Notes under the pieces: model-generated
The model's input: the letters and a program-made list of their open reading frames with translations, nothing else
What the model was told of the DNA's origin: nothing
Databases searched by the model: none
Part shown: positions 1 to 11,042 of the stretch, one piece after another
Position numbering within the stretch: the stretch's first letter is position 1
How the letters are laid out: every line of letters begins with the position of its first letter
Origin: Ephemerocybe angulata
Lineage: Eukaryota > Basidiomycota > Agaricomycetes > Agaricales > Psathyrellaceae
NCBI GenBank assembly: GCA_013368325.1
Contig: JAACJK010000057.1
Coordinates: 1,054,001 to 1,118,000 of the forward strand
Length of the DNA: 64,000 nucleotides
Direction of reading: 5' to 3'
Program-made: the position numbers and the translations under genes

Positions 1-2
1 AA

Positions 3-42
3 CTTCACGGCTTCCGTGACGCCCGTGAAGTGCCGTGAACCG
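3..42. repeat. Left inverted end of KDZ element (candidate TIR)
   Basis: The first bases of the window are packed with TCACGG and CGTGAA words. Read inward, they resemble the reverse complement of 4338-4380: both ends carry TCACGGCT, then CGTGAA, then GCCGTGAAC. The match is imperfect and was aligned by eye. The true outer end may lie left of the window, so no target-site duplication can be checked. Confidence 0.45.
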
Positions 43-206
43 ACGCCGATCGGGATATTTTTGGTTGTGTTTGGCTACAGCTTCGATATGGCGCGCTCGG
101 CATTGGCCGTGCTTCTCCTTGTCCCACACCCCGCGTTACTTGTTTCTCTCCCCCTGCCCTCCCCTTGACTCCAATCCCCTTATTATTTTTCCTGGAGATA
201 GCGACC

Positions 207-2413
207 ATGTCTGGGACGACATTCTTTGATGTTTACTCCGTTCTATCGAGGAATAAAGGCCTGGAAAAGACCTTCACTATCTCCAAAGCTATTACTTATG
301 TCCGACTTGCGACGGCCCTGAAGCGCGCTATCATTCATGCGCAGCCTCCAAACTATGATCCTAGTGTACCTCCCATATCACTTCCACCGAATCTAGCAGA
401 GTTTCTACAGGGATCCGTAGGTATAAAGGAAGAAGATATGGACACAATCTGGACAGCATTCCGCATGGTTGCCTGGAATCTCGACCTATCACAGCAATCG
501 GTTATCGGTGATGGGATGCTGTACGTGAAGGCTGGACAGGGGATGAGTATGACCTGCATCTGTACACCCTATCGCAGCTACTAAGCTCTGAGAACAGGGA
601 ATCGAACACTCTATCCTCCAGTGACAAAATGCGTGACACCCAGTGCCCAGGCACCGACAAGATTCTGAGAGCCGGAGACCGTGCGGAGAGAAAAATCGTG
701 CTATATACCCTCAAGGACGGTGCATGTGCGACCTATCACATGCAGTTACGATGTCTGCGTACGCTTTAGATGTTTATTTGAGCGTACATGGACTTACCTT
801 GTTATGTTTCATCAAATAGACTGCCATACTGTCTACCACAACAATTACTACGTCGTGGGCAGTCATCGGCACTACTACAGTGGTGTTCCTGAGGTTATCG
901 ATATCGGAAAGCACCATTTCATCGAACGGGATGTCGCTGCTTTATTCTTGAACCTGATGCTTGTTTCATGGTGCGCAGATGTGTTTCCCTGGCATAAGTA
1001 ATCCCTAGTAACCCTGTTTTAAAGGACCTCGGTTACAAATGCTGCGGAGATATATAACCGTTCATTAATGAAGAAGGAGAACCAACCCGATGAGTGGGAC
1101 TTCGTCTTTGACATACGCGCGGAGCATATATGGAATGCCATCGCCCATCTTGCTATTCTTGAGGACTGCGAGGAGCATGGGACGCTTCTCACTGTAACAA
1201 ACAAAGAGGAGCAAAAGGACCGTCTCTCAGAAGCCATATCCGCTCGCAATAAACGCTTCGAGAACTTTGGGCAGCCTGAATGGGCGCATTTCTGTGAGCG
1301 ATGTGTACGACTTCTAAAGAAGCCTGACGGAGTGACATGTATGTACTCGCCGGAACACACCTATGCAGCTGTACTGACGATGGTATATTGCTAGACAAGG
1401 CATCAGCCATCGTCTGCGATGGAATTACAATAGGTCATCCCTGTTGCAATGTCCCGAACTGCATGATATCGCTCGCGGACTGCAAAAAGGATAGATTTTG
1501 CAAAAACCATACAAGCAGGAACTCGGTCTGCGCCGTTGATATCTGCGAGCAGCCAGTTCAACCGGGATTCAAGACATGCGGCGAAGCGTCTCATAGGGAG
1601 CTCGATAACAAACAGAAAATCCGTAACACCGCCAACTTCCAGACCAAGCATCGTCTCCAGCGGAAGGGAGTTTCAGCTCCACCAGACGAAGAAACACTCG
1701 AGGAGCTTGTTGCTAATGATATGGCGCCAGATGAGGGTGTAGAGGAAGGGATGTGCGCCCAGAAGAAGACGAGAATAAAGGGAAGCTTTGGAAGGAATCA
1801 AACGAGCACGGAGATGATAATGGCGCGCCCTTGCGGTATCATTGTGGCGCGCGCAACATCATACTTCTCCGAGTCCGTGCCACAAACAGTTGTGAGTTTT
1901 GGGCTCTCTGTATGAACACTATTGCTGATGCGTAACGGTTAGAAAATGCTCGAACAAGTCTTCAATGTCCCTGGATCAATGCCCGACTATTTCATATACG
2001 ACAACTGCTGCAGCGTATACAACTACCTGCAAGCACGAGGGGCTCAGAAGAAGAAAAAGGACCCACTCCTCAGCTCAACGGGCTTCCCTGTGGACGCATT
2101 CCATTTCGACTGCAAGCACAAGAAGACGGACACAGTGTGCCAGGAGCACTGCAACCCGCGTCATTTCAAGGAGCTAATTGACAAAGATGGGAAGTGGTAC
2201 TTCAATTCATCCAAGTGCGAGCAAATCAACTCCTGGCTCGGCGGGTACCACTCTATTCTCCGCGAAATGTCTGCGGAGCGCTACAACTTCCTGCTGGACG
2301 AGCTCCTTATGAGGAAGAATAGGATTGTCAAGGCCAAGCTCGAGGCACAGGGTCATCTTCCAGGTTATTACCCAGGCTTACAGTACAAAGCACCAGAGGC
2401 AGAAGAGGCGTAA
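207..2413 (+). pseudogene. KDZ transposase-like gene with CxC5/CxC6 cysteine clusters, apparently frameshifted
   Basis: This looks like the transposase of a KDZ DNA transposon. From 207 an open frame gives an N-terminal helical region. It is followed by a CxC5-like part (around 600-1000, containing YYSGVPEVIDIG and HHFIERDV), then a CxC6-like cluster (1430-1600, GHPCCNVPNC and CKKDRFCKNH). The KDZ catalytic region follows (about 1820-2410: VPGSMPDYFIYDNC, FPVDAFHFDCKHKK, EHCNP, then WLGGYHSILREM near the C-terminus). Several plausible introns join these blocks, for example 1873-1945. Near 637-650 the frame changes without splice sites: the expected Thr-Pro-Ser-Cys-Pro run needs one extra base. 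The junction near 1380-1420 could not be resolved either. I therefore call it a probably inactive copy. Family assignment rests on the characteristic motif order; frame damage is seen directly, inactivity is inferred. Confidence 0.72.
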
Positions 2414-2556
2414 AGATCAGAACTGACGGATATATTGGTATTGAACATACTACATGTACTATTACAAACAGAGCTACGCTACGATTACAACAGACACGAA
2501 ATAACAATAAGAAATCATTACAAAACAAGATGAAGGAATAAAAGGATATGTCTCGA

Positions 2557-4179
2557 CTACGAGCACGAGATATTCTTCCACGTCGGCTGAGTCTTTCGCC
2601 AGGAGACCCACGTGCTGGTGTTTTCGCGAGCTGCTAGACGCTCGGACTGTGGAAGCGATAGCCAGAAGCGCCGGTTCTTCTGATAGGTGGTAGACTTGAA
2701 TTCCACCCCGGGGAATGTCTTCTCAAACTCGGAGGGAAGGCCATGCGAAATGCCAACGAGACGCTCGAAGCCTTTGGCCATGTCACACACGCGCTCCCCA
2801 CCAGGCCATGCTCGAGCGGGACCAGAGGATATGATGATAGGCTCGTCGACAGTGTTACCAGCATTGTTAATGTTGTCAGGTTCCACAATCATGTCGGTCT
2901 CTGAGAGGTGAATCGACATAGGAGACGAGGGGTGGGGAGGCGAAGATTGGAAATCATCATCTTCGTTTACACGTCGAACCTTCGCCGGAGTCATAGGGTA
3001 CGGAGATTCGTGCATTATACGTTTGCGGGTAGCCGAAGGAGCCTGAGACGAGAGTAAAGAAGAAAGAAGTGGGTTGGAAGAATCGAGGTCGCCGAGAGAT
3101 GTTTTGACGCCATCGTGTCGCACATAAATAGCCTGGTTCTGGGTTACCTCCATTACATGGTCAACACGAGTGAGCCAGATGCCGAGCTTGGGGTCGAAGA
3201 GGTTCAATTCGTCCAGCGAAGACACAGAGAGAAGACTTAGGATATCAGGAACGTCGACTAGATTGAAGGTGGGCCACGTTGCGATGCCCTGAACAGGTAC
3301 AGTCACAGGGCTTTCGAGATCGGGGGTTAGGAAGGCGACGATGACGACGGCGTGCTTGATACGAGCTTTGTACGCCATCAAGGTCTTGTCCTGCGCATTA
3401 CGTCGCGCCCGCTGCTCCTGTAGCCTCTTGAACTCCCGTAGAAAGCTCTCGTCCGCAGGCTTGGAGAACTCGAACGACGATGGCCCAGGAAGGGACGGGG
3501 ATGCAGACGTAGCGGCAGTGGCTACCCCCTCAGTGGAAGATTCAGTTGCAAGTGGTATTGAAGCCTGCGGGGTGTCGTAGGGAATTGTTGGCAGGGGCCG
3601 AGAGAGGTGGAACGGATTGGACGAGGTCGAGAAAACCCGAGGCTTGGCGTGGCTTTTGCAAGTGCAGCCGCCGGCGCCAGCGATGCAGCACGCCTTGCAC
3701 ATCCTCTTTGAACATGTCGTAGCCGTCCAACGGCGCGTACATCCCACGTTCGCGCAGATGCCTGATTGCGCGGCGCTGGCAATTGCTTGGGGAGCGGGTT
3801 GCTGCGAGGAGGTCGTTGAATCAAACTGCTGAAACGACGCGCCGCCAGAGACTGCCTGAGATGGCGGGGGCGAGGGATACTGCCTTGGCGGCTGCGTCGC
3901 GTAAGGTGGAACGGTGGTGGGGCAGGAGTCGCTTGGCCCTGTTGCACTGGGCTCAACCCATTCGTAGTATCCGCATTGCGTGCACTACATCGCCCGCAGG
4001 GATGAGTAAGAGTCACCAGAAGACACGCATAGCCGTACCTTGCGATACCATTTCCCAGCGTTGCCGGTGGTGGTACAGAGAATGGCGAAGGGGATGGAGT
4101 TGTTGCACGCGCCCGCCCATGGCGTATTCGCCTTCCCAGGGCAGTTGACGAAGATCTGGGAGGCAGGAAGTCCATCCAT
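2557..4179 (-). CDS. KDZ-companion protein with GRF-like zinc finger and second Cys cluster
   Basis: This two-exon gene (intron 3985-4038) predicts 522 residues and runs opposite to the transposase inside the same inverted ends. Residues 13-58 form a GRF-like zinc finger: three spaced cysteines, GNAGKWYRK, then CTQCGYYEW. A Pro/Gln/Ser-rich stretch follows. Around residues 124-160 sits a dense cysteine/histidine cluster (CANVGC, CSKRMCKACC, CTCKSH). The rest has a conserved-looking block with WPTFNLVDVPDI and a C-terminal half rich in Ser and acidic residues. GRF fingers in other proteins bind single-stranded or structured nucleic acid, so a DNA-binding accessory role in transposition is possible but is inference. 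The start was placed at the ATG just before the finger; an upstream exon is possible. The reading frame is intact, unlike the neighbouring transposase. Confidence 0.65.
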
Positions 4180-4337
4180 GGTCGTGCCGGATGGTGTCCA
4201 GCTGAAGGTGCCAGGCGGGGCGCGTTGGCGAGGTGTCGCGATGGTGGGAGAGGAAGAAGGGAGTGAACGATATTGGACGGCGGCGAGCCCCGCCAACAGC
4301 GCCCACCCCGTGACTTTTCCGTGACATTTTCGGCCGT

Positions 4338-4380
4338 TTCCGAGTTCACGGCGGTTCACGAATTTGGGGCAGCCGTGACT
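4338..4380. repeat. Right inverted end of KDZ element (candidate TIR)
   Basis: This block contains GTTCACGG, GGTTCACGAA and CAGCCGTGACT, the inverted counterpart of the words at 3-42. Further CGTGAC words at 4308-4326 look like subterminal repeats. It lies about 200 bases upstream of the histone deacetylase gene, so the element would end in that gene's promoter region. Confidence 0.45.
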
Positions 4381-4565
4381 TCCGCAAAGCCTGGATATTC
4401 TGGGCGAAGTAGGCGCTCAGAGGCCTGGTTGATACTCCTGCTGACAAAGCGTGATGGGATCTTCTGGGGAATCTTGAGCCCCTTGAGCGCTTGCCATCAC
4501 CGGTCGCGACTTCACACCAAAACACCCGCCTCGAGGTCACCGTAACCCTCCAATCCTCGACGATA

Positions 4566-6969
4566 ATGACTGACAAATGGGAGGCGATTGACGGGGAGAG
4601 TCAGAAAAAGCGGGTTGTAAGCCTCCCCCATTAATTCAAGCCGCTCTGCATCCTGAAGCCTTGCCCCTAGTGCTATTTCTTCGACTCCGATATTGGAGGT
4701 TTTCACTATGGTCCTGGCCACCCGTAAGCCCTATCGTGTGCACTCTTAAACCTGAAGCCAATCTATGACAGGATGAAGCCCACTCGGATACGGATGTGTC
4801 ACTCCCTTGTCATGAATTATGGCCTCTACAAGAAAATGGAGATCTTCGTAAGTGGTTCAGGGTGGCCTGGCGCCGGGACCTCGTGTTTACCCATACTGCC
4901 TTCCCCCGCAGCGCGCCAAACCCGCCACCAAGCGGGAAATGACCCAGTTCCATTCCGACGAATACGTTGATTTTCTGAGCAAGATTACGCCCAGCAACAT
5001 GAACTCGTTCGTGAAGGAGCAGCACAAGTGTGAGTTGGTTCTCGTGTGCCAGGTTGTGTCTGGTCGTTTTCGCATCATTCTTACTGTGCTTTCTAGACAA
5101 TGTCGGGGACGACTGTCCCGTCTTTGACGGTCTATTCGAGTACTGCTCGATTTCTGCTGGAGGCTCAATGGGTACGCATTCCCCCGCTTCAATTGTGACG
5201 TTTGAATTAGGTCGGCTGATTGCCGTGCTTCATTGTAGAGGGCGCCGCGCGGCTCAGTCGCGACAAGTGCGATATCGCTATTAACTGGGCTGGTGGATTG
5301 CATCACGCGAAGAAGAGCGAAGCAAGTGGCTTTTGTTATGTGAACGGTACGGCTTCTGACTTTACGTTTGCAAGACAAGTGTATTTACTATCCCTAGATA
5401 TTGTGCTGGGTATTCTCGAGTTGCTCAGGTATGCAGGAAACCACTATTTCCATAACATGCATGTTCATAACTGCCCGGCAGGTATCACAACCGAGTGCTG
5501 TACATCGACATCGACGTTCACCACGGCGATGGCGTTGAAGAAGCATTTTATACCACTGATAGGGTCATGACGGTCAGCTTCCACAAGTACGGAGAGTACT
5601 TCCCCGGGACAGGAGAACTGCGTGTACGTGAATCTCAAATTATAGTGTTAGACCACTTTTGACATTATAGCAGGATGTTGGAATCAGCAAAGGCAAATAC
5701 TATGCTCTCAACTTCCCCCTCCGTGACGGCATCTCAGACGATAACTATAAATCTGTGTTTGAGCCTGTCAGTCCACACTCGATCCTCCCAGTTATCATCT
5801 TACTGACGCGGCGCAGGTTATTCGATCCGTCATGGAGACGTACGACCCGTCTGCAATTGTCCTGCAGTGCGGTACAGATTCCTTGTCGGGCGACAAGCTT
5901 GGTTGCCTGAACTTGTCCATGAGAGGTGAGGTTGCTTAAAGCCCGACTATATACTTGCTCTAACGAACCTATAGGACATGCCAACTGTGTTCGATTTGTT
6001 AAATCGTTCAACAAGCCTTTGCTTCTGCTTGGTGGTGGCGGGTACACCATGCGCAATGTGAGCCGGGCTTGGGCCTTTGAGACTGGTTTGGCAGCAGGTG
6101 TCGAGCTGGCCCCAGGTACGACTGAACTATTGAGCATATGTTCCTCATTCTAATGCCGTTGATAGATATCCCTGTGAACGAGTACTATGAGTACTTCGGT
6201 CCTGACTACGAGCTGGATGTCAAGTCGTCAAATACCGACGACCTGAACAGTTTGGCGTATCTTGATCGGGTCAAGCGCATTGTTCTAGAGAACCTCCGCC
6301 ACACTGGCGGACCACCGAGTGCCCAGATGACTGGTAAAGCCAACATTAATATGCGTGTGAGCGGACTTTCACTTAATCTCGTTCCTTTTAGATATCCCTT
6401 CAATGCCCATCGACGCCGCCCTTGAAGATCCTAATGAAGATGAAGATATGGATGATCCAGATGACAGGCGCCCAATGCGCCTCTTGGACTCGCGGAGACA
6501 GGCCGACGGAGAACTCTCAGACTCAGAAGACGAAGGCGAGGGTGGGCGCCGAGACCACACAAGTCACAAGGAGTTCAGCAGTAGGAATCTCGGAGAAGGC
6601 GCCCACAAATTTGGGATGGGCGTGGGCATTCTCGCTTCCTCAACAGGGGCTACACACGGCGCTGGGCCCAGCGGGCACACCAATGTCGCTAGAATCCCAG
6701 CTAAATCATCCTCGCCCGCGATGGATGTCGACACGCCGTCTTCGGATAGTGCTGCTGCTGAAGCAGTTGCTTCCAGTGTTGTCAACGCCGCTGTCTCTAC
6801 CCCTCCGCCTTCTGCGCCTGCTAATGCGTCTGCAGCTGCCACCCCGTCTTCACAAACTGAAGCATCCAAGGCTGGAGCGGGTGCCATCTCTAAGGTGGCG
6901 GAAGCGATGGAGGTCGATTCTGAGGGGAGCGCCAAGTCTAAACCTGAACCCCCGGCACCATCGTCTTGA
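4566..6969 (+). CDS. RPD3: Class I histone deacetylase (RPD3/HDAC1 type)
   Basis: Zn-dependent lysine deacetylase of histones, the catalytic subunit of Sin3/Rpd3-type corepressor complexes in the nucleus. Thirteen exons splice to 580 residues with every junction in frame (first 4566-4616, last 6392-6969). The arginase-like fold is complete: [15 protein letters not shown] at the N-terminus, the active-site pair in [19 protein letters not shown], zinc ligands in [17 protein letters not shown], and the catalytic tyrosine in [13 protein letters not shown]. After about residue 390 comes an acidic, Ser/Ala/Pro-rich tail of about 190 residues with [10 protein letters not shown], typical of fungal RPD3 orthologs. 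The start is the first ATG before the conserved block. The KDZ element ends about 185 bp upstream. Identification as class I is secure; the exact paralog (RPD3 or HOS-like) is inferred. Confidence 0.95.
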
Positions 6970-7171
6970 TGGAATGTATTTCTCTTGCTTATGTCGTTAA
7001 GATTGAGGTGTAGTTATAGAATATACTGTTTGTACAAAACCCTTTCCCTGCCAGGTACAGCTAGGTACAGCTCCAGTGAGTCTCAACCTAACGAGAGAGA
7101 TACACGTGACCTCATTAGTAGACGCGTCCCAATTTGGCGCCGGCTGTGTAACTCTCTTGACTCCTTCCACC

Positions 7172-8293
7172 ATGACTTCTGCTGCACGGCCTATAACCCC
7201 TCCCCCTCGCGCTGGCGCGTCTCCAAATCTTCTGGCGACGCCGGAGCATGTAAAACAGTTTGAAATTAATCGTTTGAGAGGTAATGACAGCACAGTCGCT
7301 CCTGGTGTCGATGGCGAAGCTTACACAGTCGGTAGCGAAGGCAGCTCAACGGGAGAAAGAGTCGGCTGCATCGACTAGCAGCACAGCTCTCAACCAGAAC
7401 AAGAAGCGCCCGTTGAATGGCGTGACGACGTCTCCGACGGCAGGGACGTCTGCTGCTGCGTTGAACTCGAAGAAGGCGCTGAAGCGGGATTCGAGGCTAA
7501 TGGGAACGTACTTTGAGTATGACCTGTCGAAGATGGTCAATACCAAGGGAGGTTTCCTTTTGGATGAAGCCAAGGAGGTAGACGAGGATGCGATACGCAA
7601 GGAGAGGGAGAGGGAGAAACAGAGAGCGCAGCAGGTATTTGAACCTCGTGAGTCACACAAGAGCTGACCTTTGTACCTTGCTGACTGGTCCCAGCGGTAC
7701 ATCTTGACCCGGCGATGAACCCGCGGTGCCAGGAGTGTCAGACGATAGATATAGACCATACATATCGAAACGTCTTTGGGTGTCTGGTGTGTCGCAAGTG
7801 CACTAATGAAAAGCCGGAGCGGTATAGCTTGCTGACGAAGACGGAGTGCAAAGAGGTATGTGTTATGAACGTGTCTAACGTTGCGAGACGGATACTAAAG
7901 TTCAAGCAGGACTATCTTCTAACGGACCCCGAGCTGCGAGACACAGAGTTACTCCCGCACCTTCTCAAAGCTAATCCCCACAAATCCACATACGCAAACA
8001 TGATGCTCTTCCTTCGATACCAAGTGGAAGAGTTCGCTTGGAAGAAGTGGGGTTCTCCTGAAGCGCTCGATGCAGAGTACGAGAAGCGTACGGAAGAAAA
8101 GAAGAAGCAGAAGAACAAGAAATTTGAGCAGAGCTTGAAGGAGCTGAGGCGGAAGACGAAGGAGAGCGTGTGGCAGCGGCGGAAGGATGAAGAGCATCAA
8201 CATAGCTTTGGGGCCTTAGAGCATGACAGAGAGGGGAATGCGAAGCAGGTATGTCATGTATGTGGATTTACGATTGAAGTCGAGGAATTGTAG
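7172..8293 (+). CDS. RAD14: XPA/Rad14 nucleotide excision repair DNA-binding protein
   Basis: Damage-verification factor of nucleotide excision repair that binds kinked DNA and recruits TFIIH, RPA and ERCC1-XPF. Four exons (7172-7280, 7336-7647, 7695-7855, 7910-8293) give 321 residues in frame. The N-terminal part is disordered. The conserved core starts with GTYFEYDLSKMVNTKGGF and leads to the C4 zinc finger CQEC...CLVC at HLDPAMNPRCQECQTID. The XPA C-terminal DNA-binding domain follows with TKTECKEDYLLTDPELRD, HKSTYANMMLFLRYQVEEFA and a long Lys/Arg-rich helix. A late pair of cysteines (CHVCGF) lies close to the stop. The third intron is 54 bp without stops and could pass as exon, but the family sequence TECKEDYLLTD requires its removal. 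The same-strand HDAC gene ends 202 bp upstream. Confidence 0.95.
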
Positions 8294-8606
8294 GAGGAGT
8301 CTTACACCATGTATCCGCGATATCTTTGGCCTTCATGGATAAATAGAACCCTTGCTTTTACTCTTTGTGTGGATGACCCTAGGAAATAGGCCTTAACTAG
8401 AGGAAGAGAAGGACCGGCAACATGATGTAACGGTTGGCCGGTTCAGATCACAGCCGGCTATTGCTCTCTGATTCCGCCTCCATGCTAAGTACTTCCGGGG
8501 TATAACCACATCGCCGAGTATGGATTGGTTAAAGAGGGTTTCCTCTGCTATATCACAAGGAACTGGTTCCTGCTGTTTCGTCTCATTCTTGTAGAACCCC
8601 CTCAAT

Positions 8607-10049
8607 ATGGCAGAAACGAATCAAGTTGAACACGAACAGATCTCAACCTCCCTCGAAGTGGAGAAGATTGACCGGAACTTGTTTCGTTCAAAGTCCTTAT
8701 GGCTACCGTTGAGGGCGAGAGGAGTGTTTGGAGGGTACGGAGCCACCTATATACGAATTTAACTCGCACTGACGTGGTATCCATAGGCAGGTAATCAGTC
8801 AGGCTCTTGTCGCCGCAACAAACTGTGTTGACCCCGTCTTTGCACTCCACGTACGTTCCCACCGGTTTTTCCGACGGTGACGAGCACAATACTGAATGGA
8901 TTCCGTTGGTTGCAGTCTTTGCACGTAAGGGTTATCATGGGATGAATTCAGGGTCTATGGCTCATCTCTTTCCTCCTTCAAGTGCTACTTCCTGCTTAGT
9001 GCCTCCCCCGCTACACCAATCATCTATAATGTGGAACGCGTTCGAGACGGGAAGTCATACGTGACCCGCTCTGTCAAGGCTCTCCAGGACGGACGTGTAA
9101 TCTTCATCATGGTATGCTCCTTCCAGAAGCCAGAGCCTTGGCAGCGTCAACACCAGTGGCCGATGCCCAACGTGCCGGGACCGGATGAATGCGAACTGTT
9201 GGAGGCAAGATACGACCGTTTGCTAGCAAAGAAAGATATCAATGCAAGGCTGAGGGAGTGGCTTGAAGCTGTGGTGACGGTACGTGGATCCTACTTCTAT
9301 GCTTTGCATCATGCTCAACTGTCGCAGGAGCGCGCCCGTAGTCCGATAGCTCTCAAAGTAGCAGCGGATGCCGACATCTCGAAGGACGGGGTCGAACGGT
9401 ACATGTACTGGATGAAGGCTAGGGATATTCCCAAATACGAGGCGGCTTTTCAAAAGGTTCTTCAATCCTGCTCGATCTCCCTCTTCGTACTGACCTCGGC
9501 ACAGTGCATATTGGCTTATGCTTCTGACCTCCAGTTGTAAGTCATATCTCCCTAGATGCATGCATGTGTGTTGACCAATTTCTTAGCATTGGAGCAGCTG
9601 CCCGAACATTGGGTCTGAAGCGTGAGGCGACTGGCGAGAACCGGCTGGCCATGATGTCGACAGTCGACCATGCCCTCTGGTTCTATGAGTACGTTGTACC
9701 ACTCCTTATCCCCTTCTCCTCTAATCACCAGTCTAGCAACGACTTTGACTTCGCTGAATGGCTTCTCTATGTTGTGAGCCTCCCTTTCCCATCTGCTCTT
9801 TTTTTCATGGTCTTATTGGTTTCTCAGGTCGAATGTCCAAGGACCGGTTCTGGACGAGGGGTCGTAAACGGAAGGGTAACGTTGGCCTATGCTATTCCTT
9901 TCGGTGCCCTTCTCATCTCATTCTAGATATATACCCAAAGCGGGACTTTGGTTGCAGTTGCCGCGCAGGAAGGTGTTGTTCGAGCCGATGTCCGTGGCCC
10001 ACTCAAGGATGATGGCGACTTGAAGAAGGGCTCGACATCCAAGCTCTAG
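8607..10049 (+). CDS. TES1: Peroxisomal acyl-CoA thioesterase (TesB/ACOT8 type)
   Basis: Hydrolyses acyl-CoA to free fatty acid and CoA, mainly to balance CoA during peroxisomal beta-oxidation. Nine exons give 319 residues with all phases consistent. The double-hotdog fold is recognisable. The first hotdog carries RGVFGGQVISQAL, ALHCYFLLSASPATPI and VERVRDGKSYVTR. The second carries AYASDLQF, STVDHALWFYDNDFDFAEWLLY, then the closing SGRGVVNGRIYTQSGTLVA and AQEGVVRADV. The protein ends in Ser-Lys-Leu, the canonical type 1 peroxisomal targeting signal, so location in the peroxisomal matrix is well supported. One internal intron (9457-9504) starts with a weak GTTCTT donor. The protease-inhibitor gene on the other strand ends 150 bp downstream, so the two 3' ends converge. 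Confidence 0.93.
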
Positions 10050-10198
10050 CTCTGTCGTATTCACTTTGTCGTCATCTCCTGATCGAAAGAAATCGTTTGA
10101 TTTATGCTCTTCAAGTCATACCATAATGTATCCTAATTAATATATGCACAGGGGGGGAATACTGTCCAGGAAGTCCTTGTTCCCATTCCTTGGCCACT

Positions 10199-10627
10199 TT
10201 ACTGAATGGTGGCAATGCCATCGGGCTCTGAAATAACGTCAGGCAGTCATCGCAGGCAAAGTTAACACACCAATGTAGTCAACGAGTTCATCGCCGACCA
10301 AGCTTGCATGGAAAGAAGCAGGGAGTGTTGCGGAAAATCCCTGCGATGCATTCTTAGGTCAAGCCGACAAAGGTTTGCGACTAGCCAGTCAGATCAGGAC
10401 TCACGTTGAGGATCCCTGCTCCTTGATTATATCTGTCCCTTACTTGCCCACCTAAAACAGAGATTCCAACCGCAGAACCTCCTTGCTCTCTACTTCCTTG
10501 CAATAGTTTCCGATTTGCTCGCTGGTAACGCCCTCCTTGAACACAACGATGAACTGGATATTTCAGTCAGATAGCGGACTAAGGTTGGCAAGATTTCAGA
10601 TAGACCACTCCCGTGTTGGACTGACAT
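10199..10627 (-). CDS. Small I9-type protease inhibitor (Pbi2/proteinase B inhibitor-like)
   Basis: A peptide of about 76 residues with the peptidase inhibitor I9 (subtilisin propeptide) fold. It reads FIVVFKEGVTSEQI at the N-terminus, GQVRDRYNQGAGIL in the middle, then GFSATLPASFHASL and DYIEPDGIATIQ at the stop. Such proteins in fungi inhibit vacuolar proteinase B-like serine proteases. The best model begins with a 6-base first exon (Met-Ser, 10622-10627). The intron near 10450-10490 is awkward: the frame needs either a very short 35-base GC-AG intron or an undetected frame error. The last two introns (donor AAC/gtgagt and ATTG/gtgtgt) are clear. No signal peptide is seen, so a cytosolic role is expected. 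Confidence 0.7.
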
Positions 10628-10910
10628 CTTGCGCTCTAATAGCGGTAGGCGGGGGCTACGATGGTGCCCACTGCTGACGATGGGAAAGGCCAAGGAAAGG
10701 TGGTTCGCGTTTGGTTCGCGTCCGATAAGATTCGGAATGGCCCCTGTGTGCACGAGCATTGAATGCGGGGTTCCGCTCGGCCCGGAGGTACATCGGTTTC
10801 AGACTTTGAGGCCTTGGGCGAGTCACCTTGGTGGGCCTTGGTCGGTACAACTGGTGATCCTGGAGCCTCTGGTCACTGTGCAAGAAGGGTTGCAAAAAAA
10901 GGTTGTGACT

Positions 10911-10939
10911 AGCCCACCTCGAGGGTCGAACTCGCAGCC
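10911..10939 (-). pseudogene. 3' half of a tRNA-Lys gene (T-arm and acceptor 3' strand)
   Basis: These 29 bases match the 3' part of the intact tRNA-Lys at 11719-11820 except for one base. They cover the T-arm and acceptor 3' strand and are followed, on the minus strand, by an oligo-T run that would be the Pol III terminator. No 5' half is adjacent. It is a broken copy or a duplicated target. Confidence 0.75.
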
Positions 10940-11042
10940 ATAGGGCGAGTACGACGCACCTCGGGGTGTCCGAGTCCCGCAGGGCTTGAAGGACTGGCGG
11001 GGCCTTTTCAGGGCCAGGAGCTTTAGCTGTAGCGCGAAGCGC

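Noticed and set aside
3522..4349. A 275-codon minus-strand frame overlapping the KDZ companion
   Set aside because: The companion's zinc-finger motifs are in another frame with clean splice sites; this one is a Pro/Arg-rich shadow.
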